Below, piece after piece: positions 14,713 to 23,144 of a DNA stretch of 23,233 bases; position 1 is the first letter of the stretch, and each line of letters opens with the position of its first letter. This stretch comes from Baffinella frigidus (Eukaryota > Cryptophyceae > Cryptomonadales > Baffinellaceae), in contig MU647124.1 in assembly GCA_026770585.1 (NCBI GenBank), positions 1-23,233 of the forward strand, in the 5' to 3' direction. Both the position numbers and the translations under genes were made by a program. A model generated the notes under the pieces. The model was not told where the DNA came from and did no database searches. It was given only the letters and a program-made list of their open reading frames with translations.

Positions 14713-15089
14713 CCTAGAGCCGGTTTTTTGAGCGGCCTGATCCAAATATTATTTACAAACGGTCATCTCAAGCCTGATTTTTTTGAATTTTTGTTTCAGG
14801 TTCCAGATGGGGGGGAGGGGGGGGGGGGGTCAGTTGAGGTGCGGGGAGTGGGAGGGGCGCCATGCGGGGCGCCGTGGGCTGAAAAAAAATGGGCAAAAGT
14901 TTTTTGAAAAAATTGTAAAGCAAAAAGACTCAAAATTGTAAGGGCCCCTTACAATTTTAAGTCTTTTTCAAAATCATTTCCGGCCAGTTAGAATTTGGGG
15001 CTCATGGGACATCCCCAGGATCTCCGGCCAGTTAGAATTTTTGAGATGACCTTCGATCAGATCAGCCCGCTAAAAAAAACGGCTCTAGG
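14713..15089. mobile_element. Long-inverted-repeat element, ~377 bp
   Basis: The left arm reads CCTAGAGCCGGTTTTTTGAG (14713) with GGTCATCTCAA further in (14761). The reverse complement of 15041-15089 reads CCTAGAGCCGTTTTTTTTAG with GGTCATCTCAA further in, so both arms carry the same words in the same order. The interior includes a 23-bp arm hairpin (14922-14968) and two copies of TCCGGCCAGTTAGAATTT. A clear target-site duplication is not visible. It looks like a non-autonomous element unrelated to families A and B. Confidence 0.65.
14922..14968. repeat. Near-perfect 23-bp hairpin
   Basis: The arms 14922-14944 and 14946-14968 pair at 22 of 23 positions around a single C. The A/T-rich outer stem ends in an A run on one side and a T run on the other. 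It sits inside the long-inverted-repeat element. Confidence 0.85.
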
Positions 15090-15129
15090 CCTCCGAAGTA
15101 AATTCACTCAAGAGAGTTGACTGAAAACT

Positions 15130-15370
15130 CTAGTCCAGAGGTTTCAGAGTTCAGGGGTTGGGGGTTAGAGTTTTTGGTTCAGGGTTTTGGTTTCAGGGGT
15201 CTGGGTTCAAGGTTTAGGGGGCAGGGTTTAGGGTTTAGGTTCCAGGGTTCAGGGTTCAGGGTTCAGGGTTGTGGGCTCAGGGTACAGGGTTCACGGTTTA
15301 TGGCTTGTGGTTCGGGTTTTAGGGTGCAGGGTGCAGGGTGCAGGGTGCAGGGTTCGGGTTCTAGGGTTTA
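15130..15370 (+). repeat. G-rich heptamer tract
   Basis: GGGTTCAGGGTTCAGGG, GGGTGCAGGGTGCAGGG and TTTAGGG units. The 216-codon frame starting at 15117 is mostly a translation of this tract and is not accepted as a gene. Confidence 0.88.
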
Positions 15371-15989
15371 CTTTGAAAAAATGCACGCTGGTTCAAAAAA
15401 GGCGTGTGTTAGCCGGGTGTTCTTTCCTCGGTGGTCAATCCCCAATCCTGAATTTGACCAGTGCCCCTGCCTCTGCCCGCCACACCACCGCGCGTGCTGC
15501 ATGGTACGAGTAGGATCCTGTAGTCTCGTACGAGGCTCGATACGAGCTCCTACGAGCTTCGTACCCGGCGTGGGCTCCTCAGGCACGCCAAGCACCGAAG
15601 ACGAGATTCGGCGGCACGTCGAAGCGTCAAGATTGGTCAAACCCACCGGTGGAAACCAGGTCACAAGCCTCAACGTACGTACGTACATGCAACCCCTCCG
15701 GAAGCATGATCTTCAGATAGGTCACGAGGTTTCTTGGTTTTCGGACGAGATGACAAAAACATTCTAAAATCACGTGACCAGGTTGTTTTTGTGGTTTTCC
15801 GTTAGGATCCAGGGGTCCACCGGCCCTCCCACACGAGACTCTTCCCAACGGCAAGATATAGGGACGACCACGGAGCCCCAGGTCGCTGACAGCCGAAGGG
15901 TTGGTCTGTCTTGCGTGCTGCGATTGAAGGACAGGCCGGATCCGGCTCCGGAGGAGAGAGAATATTCGATCTCTCCTCCGGAGCAGTTG
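15371..15989. other. Unassigned stretch with a 14-bp stem hairpin
   Basis: No gene is recognised. Features seen: clustered CTCGTACGAG-like words at 15525-15570; AAGATTGGTCAAA shared with 14448-14460; and a perfect hairpin at 15949-15986 with stem CTCCGGAGGAGAGA, loop GAATATTCGA and the complementary stem. The hairpin ends just before the 50-bp direct repeat at 15990. Confidence 0.45.
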
Positions 15990-16040
15990 TGAGCCTCGGT
16001 CGGACAGGTGATGAGCCTCGATGGTTGACTAATGAAGGTA
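15990..16040 (+). repeat. 50-bp direct repeat, left copy
   Basis: It matches 17918-17967 at 47 of 50 positions and ends GACTAATGAAGGTA. The bases following the left copy make a consensus splice donor, AAG|GTAAGT. A further match (GTGTGTCGGGCCTTGGCC versus GTGTGTCGGGTCTTGACC) follows about 100 bases after the left copy and directly after the right copy. Confidence 0.85.
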
Positions 16041-16761
16041 AGTTCTCTCTCATCCGTAGATTACACCCAACTCCTCAAGAGTGAGGTGGGTTGTGGCCTT
16101 CGACGTGAGTGTAAATAAAAGCACCAAAGCACCAAATCTCGCTTGTGTGTCGGGCCTTGGCCGGCGCGGCCTCGCCCCTCCTAAGCGGGGTCTCATCTGG
16201 TAGCGAAGGTCGTTCCGGGGCTCTGTTCCCCGGAACGATCAACGGATGGCAGAAAAAGCGGCGGGCGGAGCGCTCGCGAAGCGGCACACTGGGGTTGACG
16301 AAAAAGACGGGGCCGAAGTTCCTGGCGATGGGGCTCTGTCCTAAGCGGGGTCTCAGCAGCCCATCCGTCAGTGTCAAGCCTCCAGCCAAGAGGACATGCT
16401 GCACAGCTAAAGCGGTGTGGGGTTGCAGTGAGCTAGAGCGAGCATATATAGCCCTCTGGTAGGCTCGCCTGTCAGCCCGCCCGGCAAAGGGGGGGGGCGG
16501 GTAGCTCCCTGATAGCGATGCTCGAGCGCAGAGACCATCCCCGCCCCAGCATCATGCATGCCCAGAGGCCCCACAGAGCGAACAGCGAATCTTCACCTGA
16601 TTCTGCAACTGATCTGCCGAGAAAGCACCTTTTGTTCTCAGATCACAGAGAGACCCTGCCCGTCGTCCTAACGACCTGCCCCGGACCACGACAACCGAAA
16701 TCGCTGACGACAACGCCGACCCACCCCTCCAGATTCGGCCATCTTGTACGCTGCGCTCGCG
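16041..16761. other. Upstream region of the small gene
   Basis: It contains AGCACCAAAGCACCA...TCTCGC (16120-16142), shared with 6747-6767 upstream of the TIR gene. A hairpin with stem CGTTCCGGGG lies at 16211-16237. CCTAAGCGGGGTCTCA is present twice (16180, 16340), bracketing a 32-codon frame (ATG 16246 to TAA 16344, MAEKAAGG...) that cannot be judged real. CATATATAG at 16443 is TATA-like but 310 bases from ATG 16762. Confidence 0.45.
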
Positions 16762-17917
16762 ATGGAGGAAGGTCTCTTCGGGTGGATCAGCGAGCTCTGG
16801 TTGTTCGTCTCCTGCGCGCCAGCCCCCCCCAACAAAACGGTGCAATCGGTGAATGTCGTCACACGGTTTCCTATGGCAGCGCCTGTCGCTCGAGAAAGTG
16901 GGCCTCCGAAGGATGCCGAGCCTCCAGTGGCTACCAAGGATCGCCGCGGGCCGGCCCCGGACAAGAACGCGGATCAGGCGAAACAGGGGCTGCGCAAGGC
17001 CCGAGAAAAGCTGGAGTTGTTGCAAAAAAAGCACAAGAATTCCAACACCAAAGCGAATGCTCTGGGAGAGCAATTGACACAGGTGCGCGGCTGGATAAAC
17101 CTGGACTCGGAGGCTGTAGGGGGGAGAGGGCTACATCCAGGGTGCTGGTCTGGCGTTGGTTGTGATCATGGAGACGTTGTCGATTAGAGCTAGGATCCTA
17201 CTGGACACTTACCCAGTGCTGGAAGCTTGCCCAGCGCTGGACGCTTACCTAGTGGGATTGGGTAGCGTCCAGCACTGATCCAGTCCCGATGAGAGCGCGG
17301 TGCGCCGTGGTGGTCCATCACGATAATACTGACGGGAGCCCCCCCCGCAGGTTGCTATGACAAATTCGTCTACTGAGGCCAAACAGTACACCGCTGGAAA
17401 GTACGCCCCCTACCCTGCTCCCCGCACCTTCAGCTCAATTTTTGCCACGTCAACGCGCCTGTCAGCTCTGAATCCCCGCCACCGCGTTGCTCGCTGACTG
17501 GCCTGATCGAAAGTGGCACCGACTGGCTGAAAGTATTGAAGAAACGCCCCTCCAGGCACGCGATGATCTAAGGTCCTGCCTAGGTAGCGACAGCCCTTTA
17601 GGTCCTTGAGGTTCTTTTGACTCCCACCATAGGCGGACACCAGAACTTGTTCTGCAGAAAAGCCATGCTTCAAAACACGTTGTTTTAACCTGAGTGGCAC
17701 GCGTCTCTGCAGGATACGCGAAGAGCTGCGCAGGCTCCGCTCGGTCGTGCAGCCCGACCTGGAAGGGGACATTGCCAAGGCGCTGGGGGCAGTCGAGACC
17801 CTCGAGACCACCGTGACCACGCACGGAAAGGCCAGGGCCTTTTTGTTCAAGAGCGATTCCTTCTCTAACTCCCGGTCTTTTTTGAACCGCCGTGAGGCTG
17901 CCGCGCTGAGGGTGTGA
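16762..17917 (+). CDS. Small three-exon gene, charged helical protein of unknown function
   Basis: Exon 1 (16762-17082) ends CACAG|GTGCGC in phase 0. Exon 2 (17351-17400) follows CCCCCCGCAG and ends GGAAA|GTACGC in phase 2. Exon 3 (17713-17917) follows TCTCTGCAG and completes a Lys codon before IREELRRLRSVV, with TGA at 17915. The ~191-residue product has a hydrophobic N-terminus (GLFGWISELWLFVSC), a Pro-rich stretch, a charged helix likely to coil (GLRKAREKLELLQKKHKN), then VAMTNSSTEAKQYTAGK and a second helical region containing QPDLEGDIAKALGAVETLE. ATG 16873 (MAAPVARE) is an alternative start if the hydrophobic lead is not coding. Exon 1 may also be entered from an upstream exon at GGCAG 16878. 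I recognise no family. The 268- and 312-base introns both carry repeats. A minus-strand frame over exon 3 (17410-17850) is mostly shadow, although its intron part resembles the dispersed repeat at 21897. Confidence 0.6.
17201..17254 (+). repeat. 18-bp unit, three tandem copies, in an intron
   Basis: CTGGACACTTACCCAGTG, CTGGAAGCTTGCCCAGCG and CTGGACGCTTACCTAGTG are consecutive. An inverted partial copy (GGGTAGCGTCCAGCACTGA) follows at 17259, so the patch can fold back. It lies in intron 1 of the small gene. Confidence 0.85.
17594..17640 (-). repeat. Dispersed repeat in intron 2 of the small gene
   Basis: CCTTTAGGTCCTTGAGGTTC followed by ATAGGCGGACAC matches CCTTTAGGTCCTTCAGGTTT and ATAGGCGGACAT at 21897-21942. 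Read on the minus strand, both give an SAYGGSQKNLKDLKG-like peptide (exact at 17594, altered at 21897), so the repeat may derive from a coding sequence. Confidence 0.65.
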
Positions 17918-17967
17918 GAGCCTTGGTCGGACAGGTGACGAGCCTCGGTGGTTGACTAATGAAGGTA
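17918..17967 (+). repeat. 50-bp direct repeat, right copy
   Basis: It starts with the base directly after the stop codon of the small gene and matches 15990-16040 at 47 of 50 positions. Confidence 0.85.
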
Positions 17968-18236
17968 TCTTTGGTGTTGCGTGTGTGTCGGGTCTTGACC
18001 TCTGCTGTATGGACCGTGAGGCGTCGCCCAGGGGCTCTTCTCTGATGGCAGCAGATGCCCTCTCCTAGACCATGGTCGATGATTCGGTACCTTTCCTCAC
18101 GTGGTTGGGTAATTCCAGTTGGCTAGTCCCTGGTCACTTCTGGCCTCTCCCCACTGCTGTGAGGATCGAATCCTGGAAGATGGAGTCCTAGACGGGCCCT
18201 TTCGGGCTCCGTCCTCACTACTGCCGAGTAGCGGTA
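17968..18236. other. Downstream flank of the small gene
   Basis: No gene is seen. TAGACGGGCCC...CGGGCTCCGT...ACTACTGCCG.GTAGCG occurs here (about 18191-18235) and again directly after the next element (18356-18401), so an imperfect ~45-bp duplication brackets the family A copy. Confidence 0.55.
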
Positions 18237-18357
18237 CAGGGGTACCTCGCTCATGAGAAACCGCACCCCTCTAGGACCCTACGCTAGGGCCATGCCTAGG
18301 GCCCTATGGAAGTCCCAAGGGGGGGGGGCAGTTTCTTATGAGCAAGGTACCCCTGTA
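18237..18357. mobile_element. MITE family A, full copy with TA flanks
   Basis: TA|CAGGGGTACCTCGCTCATGA at the left and TTATGAGCAAGGTACCCCTG|TA at the right, with a core of CTAGGACCCTACGCTAGGGC. TA is present on both sides. Confidence 0.9.
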
Positions 18358-18401
18358 GACGGGCCCGCCTCGGGCTCCGTGATGACTACTGCCGCGTAGC
18401 G

Positions 18402-18570
18402 CCATCTTCTCCTCATGAATCTAGAAAAGGCTTCTCTCGTCAGGGAGGGGTAGAGGGACGCCTCTGTCTCTCAGCAGACGCACGTGCAACCAAGGGCTGT
18501 CTAAGTTAGCTAGGTTGTGAGTCGCGACTCACAGGTTCTGAGCCTCGCCTCAGAGAATCGCTCCACATTA
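18402..18570. other. Spacer with a perfect 18-bp palindrome
   Basis: TGTGAGTCGCGACTCACA at 18516-18533 is a perfect palindrome. A short TCTGAG/CTCAGA stem follows at 18537-18555. No gene is visible. Confidence 0.7.
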
Positions 18571-18701
18571 CAGGGGTACCTCGCTCACGAGAAACCGCGC
18601 CCCCATAGGACCCTACAGTAGGCATATGCCTAGCTAGGGCTCCATGGTGATCCTAGGGGGATGTCACAGGGCGGGCGTTTGTTTTGAGCGAGGTACCCCT
18701 G
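18571..18701. mobile_element. MITE family A, full copy
   Basis: TA|CAGGGGTACCTCGCTCACGA at the left and TTTTGAGCGAGGTACCCCTG at the right. The core reads TAGGACCCTACAGTAGGC and GATCCTAGGGGG. TA is lost on the right. Confidence 0.87.
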
Positions 18702-18824
18702 GAAGTCTCGTCCTGGGTCTCGTCCTATTTCCACCGTTACACGGTCGTACCCCTTAAAGTCCCTGACTCTCTCTGAGGGATGTCAGTACAACGTTCTATC
18801 GCATCGCTCTCCTCCCTCGAATCC

Positions 18825-21780
18825 CAAGCCTAAACCTTAAACCCTAAACTCTGAACCCTGAACCCTGAACTCCAAAACCTAAACCCCAAACCCGCAACTC
18901 TGAACCCTGAACCATCAACCCAAAACCTGAAACCGTAAACCCTAAATCCTGCACATTACCCCCTACCCCCTAAACCTTAAACACTGAACACTGAACTCTA
19001 AACACTAAAACCTAAACCCTGAACCCCTTATCGTACCTCCTAACCCTTCAAACCTCAACCCCAAATCCTAATACCTAAACCATAAAACTGAATCCTAAAC
19101 TCTAAACCCTAAAACCAGAACCATAAACCCTAAAACCATGACACTCAACCATCAACCCTGCACCCTCAACCCTGATCCCTAAACCTTAAACCCTAAACTC
19201 TGAACCCTAAATCTTAAACCTTGAACCCTACACCATGAACCCTACACCATCAACCCTGAACAATGAATCCTGAACTTTGAAGCATTTACCATAATCCCTA
19301 AACCCCTTACCTTTCAACCCCAACCACTCAGCCCTGTGCTCAAAACCTTAAACCCTAAAACCTGAACCCTAAAACCTAAACCCTGAACCCTAAACCCTCA
19401 ACCCTCAACCCTAAACCTTGAACACTAAACCCTAAACTTTAAACCCTAAACCCTGAACCCCAAACCCTAAACCCCAAATCCTGAACCATAAAACCTGAAC
19501 CCTAAACCCTAAACCCCAAACCCTAAGACCCAAACCCTAAATCCTAAACCCTGAACCCTGAGCCCTAAACTCTAAACTCAGAACCCTAAATCCTAAACCA
19601 TCAATCCTATGACCTGAACCTTACACTCTGAACCCTGAACCCAGAACCATGAACCCAGAACCATACACCATAAACTCCTGGGCCCAAACACCAAATGCTC
19701 AATCCGAAAACCAAAATCTTCAACCCCCAACCCTACACCCTGAACTCTACACCCTGAACACCCCTGAACCCTGAACCCCAAACCCTCAATCCCAAACCCT
19801 TTAGACATCCAACCCCCAAACTCATGCCTGCAACTCTCAACCCTAAAAAAAGAACCCTAGACCCTGAACCCCAAACCCTTAACCATAAACCCTGAACCGT
19901 AAACTCTTAACTTTAAATCCTGAACCCTAACCCCTAGACCCAAACACCAAACCCTCAATCCTCAACCCTCAACCCTCAACCCGAAACCCCGATGCCTATC
20001 CCTTAAGTGGCGGGTAGGCTCATGCGCCCTACGGTAGGGCCCTAGAACCTTTCTAGGGCGAGTTAGGGCGAATATTCATAAGTCCGCCACTTAAGGGATA
20101 CCCTATACCCTTGACCCTAACTCTAACCCCCAAACCCTGAACCCCCCACCCTGGAGCCTAAAACCTGAAACCCCAACCCTAAACACTAAACACTGAATCC
20201 TAAACCGCAAACCCTAAACTCTGAAACCTAGACCCTAAATCCTAAAGTAAAAAATGAAAATTGCACCCCAATCCCCAAACCCCAACCACTCAAATCATCT
20301 CGAATTTTCAACCTTAAACTGTGAACTCCCGCCCTCAACCCTCAACCTTCCACCATAAATCCTGAACCCTAAACACTTACCACTAAACCTTCAACCACAA
20401 ACCCTAAACTTTAAACCTGAAACCCAAACCCTTGACCCCAAACCATAAACCGAAACCCTTGACCCCACACCATAAAGAAACCCCGAACCCTAAATCCTAA
20501 ACCCCAAACCCAAAACCCCAAACCCTAAACCCTAAACCCTAAACCCTAAACCCTAAACCCTGAACCCACAAACCCTAAACTCTACACCCTGACATCTAAA
20601 CCTTCAACCATAAACCCTAAACCCTGAACCCTTTAGGTACCTACACAACCAAAACCCTGAACCCTGAATAAACCCTGGAAATGAAACATAAACCCTGGAG
20701 CATGAACCACGAAACCTTCAACCCTCAATCCTAAACTCTATACCCTGAACCCAAAACCCAAAACCCTAAACCCTAAACACCAAACCCCAAACTCTAAACC
20801 CTAAACCTAAACCTTCAATCCCGCACACTAAACCCTACACCCTGTAGACATCATCAACTCCCTAAACCCTGAAACCTGAATCATATATCCTAAATCCTAA
20901 ACCCTAGACCTTGAACACTCGACCCTGACTCGTAAACCCTAAACCCTAAACCCCAAACCCTCAACTCCAAACTTTAAACCCTAAACCCTAAACCCTAAAC
21001 CCTAAACTCTAAACCCTAAACCCTAAACCCTGAACCCGAAACCCAAATGCCTGGAGTATGAACCACGAAACTTCAACTCTCAATCCCAAACTCTATACCC
21101 TGAACTCAAAACCCAAAACCCTAAACCCTAAACCCCAAACCTCAAATTCTAAACCCAAAACCTAAACTTTCAACCCCGCACTCTAAACTCCACATCCTGT
21201 AGACATCATCAACTCCCTAAACCCTAAAACCTGGATCATATATCCTAAACACTCAACCCTCAACCCTGAACCCTAAACCCTAAACCCTGAACCCTCAACT
21301 CCAAACTTTAAACCCTAAACCCTCAACTCCAAACTTTAAACCCTAAACCCTAAACCCTAAACCTTCAACCCTAAACCCTCAACCTGAAACCCTAAACCCT
21401 AAACCTTTAACCTCAAACCTTAAACCCTCAAAACTAAACCCTAAAGCCCGAACCCTCTAAAAAAACCTGCACCCTTTACCCTACACCCTACGCCATAAAT
21501 GTTACACTCTAAACCCAAACCCCAAAACCCTGAACCCTAAACCTCAAACACCAAACACCAAACACCAATCCTAAACTCAGCTCTGCACTTTAAAACCTGA
21601 ACCCTAAACACCAAACCCTAAACCCGGTTCCCTGAATCCTGCTCCCTGCTCCCTAAACCATCAACCATCAACCATCAACCATCAACCCTTAACCTTTAAT
21701 TCTAAACCCTCAACCCTAAACTCCAATCCCCTAAACCCTAATGTCTACATCCTAATCCTACAACCCTCAATTACCAAAAC
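18825..21780 (-). repeat. Degenerate telomere-type (CCCTAAA)n field, C-rich strand
   Basis: Nearly 3 kb of AACCCTA, AACCCTG, AACCCCA and related heptamers, with exact CCCTAAA runs near 20520-20560 and 20970-21010. The C-rich strand is on the plus strand, opposite to the left field. Segment 20695-20895 is repeated at 21051-21250 (both start CTGGAG.ATGAACCACGAAA and include TGTAGACATCATCAACTCCC). A family B element interrupts the field at 19997. The frame at 19593-19808 is a translation of the repeat. No gene is present. Confidence 0.95.
19997..20100. mobile_element. MITE family B, copy 2
   Basis: Ends TATCCCTTAAGTGGCGG and CCGCCACTTAAGGGATA are near-perfect inverted repeats. The interior CCTACGGTAGGGCCCTAGAACC matches family B copy 1. 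It is inserted into the heptamer field. Confidence 0.85.
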
Positions 21781-21784
21781 CATA

Positions 21785-22130
21785 TATCTTGCACACTGCC
21801 AGAGATGTTGAGATATGATCCTGCTGAGGAGAGGCGTGTCTTTCATGGGCAAGTTCATACAATCAGGTACCGGCAGGCGATATCGTGCCGTGGTAGGTCC
21901 TTTAGGTCCTTCAGGTTTTTCGAGCTCCCAATAGGCGGACATCGAGCACCCAAAATAGGTGGACATCTTTCGGACATCTTTCGAGCTCCCAACATAGGCG
22001 GTCATCATTCGAGCTTTCAACAAAGGCGGACATCTTTCGAGGATACGATTTGCGCGAGAGCAAATCGCCTCCTCTCGACTCTGAACAAATCTACTACGGA
22101 GGCCTGGGTGAATCTACAATGACGTCCTCA
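21785..22130. repeat. Dispersed repeat with AGGCGGACATC units
   Basis: After the shared segment (21897-21942), units of about 30 bases recur with AGGCGGACATC or variants near 21934, 21957, 21996 and 22025, separated by TTCGAGC and CCAACA-like words. Open frames exist on both strands (21805-22122 plus; 21745-22023 minus, which gives MSAYWELEKPEGPKGP), but the internal repetition and the resemblance to the intronic copy argue for a dispersed repeat or gene remnant. Confidence 0.5.
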
Positions 22131-22284
22131 TAACCTTGCGTCATGAGATGCCCTTGGAGCCTGGATGGCCACATCTACAGTGCAAGAAGCAGTGTCCAAG
22201 ATGAGGTGCCTGGCGAGGGGATTGTAATTCGAGTAAATTGAGGACCCGCAACGGTCCTAGGGTGGCCATATGCTCCGAGATCTA
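22131..22284. other. Short unassigned spacer
   Basis: Mixed-composition sequence with no recognisable gene, motif or repeat. Confidence 0.5.
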
Positions 22285-22942
22285 CAGGGGTACCTCGCTC
22301 ATAACAAGCGGGGATTCTGAAAACGCTTGGTACCCAATTCTTAAATTTAAGAAAAATCTCCAAAACGCTCGGTACCCGATTCTTAAATTTGTTTTCTTAA
22401 TTTAAGAACACGGCGACCGACCGATGTCGGGGGACCCGTGTTCTTGTACTGTAGCACAGATACCCCCCTGTAACACACAGAATCCGGGCGGTCGCTGTTT
22501 TCTTGATTCATTAAAAAACACGACACTCCAGTCGAGCCTACGTTTCCGGTCGGTCCTACATTTCTTAAGCACGGAGGGAGAATGCAGTTGGTGCTTTTTT
22601 CTTAAATTAAGAAAACGAACGGATCAACTCTGGTGCGTGTTTCTTAAATTGCGTGAAATTTTGAAAGTTGAACAACTCGGGAACCCGATTTTCTCGGGAA
22701 ATGTGGGCATGTTTTTCGGCCCGAAAATTCGCCAGCGCCATTCTCCAAGGGGGTAACCGATCTGGGGCCGATTTTTTTTTCGATTTAAGAAAAATCTCGA
22801 AAAAAACGCTCGGTACCCGATTCCTACATTTAAGGGAAATCTCAAAAACGCTCGGTACCCGATTCTTAAATTTAAGAAATAAAACCCCTCACAAACGCTT
22901 AGTCCTTGTCAGAACCAGTTCTTATGAGCGAGGTACCCCTGT
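22285..22942. mobile_element. Larger element with family A ends (~658 bp)
   Basis: TA|CAGGGGTACCTCGCTCATAA at the left and TTATGAGCGAGGTACCCCTG|TA at the right bracket an interior unlike the short family A copies. The interior has four copies of CGGTACCCGATTC-like sequence, each followed by TTAAATTTAAGAAA or a variant (near 22328, 22368, 22812 and 22852), TTCTTAAATTAAGAA stems, and the GACCGATGTCGG...CCCGTGTTCTT motif. No transposase is seen; the frames at 22424-22756 and 22668-23096 run across repeats. It may be a longer non-autonomous relative, or two solo ends that happen to face each other. Confidence 0.6.
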
Positions 22943-22952
22943 AGTCCTACCC

Positions 22953-22990
22953 AGGGGTACCTCGCTCATAAGAAAGCGTCTCCCCCTACA
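22953..22990. mobile_element. MITE family A, isolated left end
   Basis: CAGGGGTACCTCGCTCATAA followed by GAAAGCGTCTCCCCCTA, 10 bases after the previous element. The remainder is missing. Confidence 0.75.
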
Positions 22991-23045
22991 GGCCTTACTC
23001 GAAGTTAAGGTCACACAATACAAGGTCACACACTGGATCATCCGA

Positions 23046-23144
23046 TGCGGACGTTATTTATTTAACGTCCGCACACTGACTGCTTTTCGTGTGTGACGTT
23101 AATTTAACGTCCGCACACTGACTGCTTTTCGTGTGTGACGTTAA
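23046..23144. repeat. Hairpin followed by a 42-bp tandem repeat (two copies)
   Basis: GCGGACGTTA and TAACGTCCGC pair around TTTATT at 23046-23071. From 23064 a 42-bp unit containing AACGTCCGCACACTGACTGC is present twice (second copy from 23106). Each unit is itself an imperfect inverted repeat (AACGTCCGCACAC versus GTGTGTGACGTT). No gene is seen to the end of the window. Confidence 0.85.

Noticed and set aside
15117-15767. 216-codon open frame
   Set aside because: The first half is translated heptamer repeat. The second half lacks domains, and no splice or start context supports it.
17410-17850. 146-codon minus-strand gene
   Set aside because: Its first half is the antisense of exon 3 of the small gene, which has matched splice phases. 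The rest overlaps a dispersed repeat, so it is reported as a repeat, not a gene.
18110-18195. tRNA-like T-arm word GGATCGAATCC
   Set aside because: No acceptor stem, D-arm or anticodon arm could be found at the right distances. It is a chance match.
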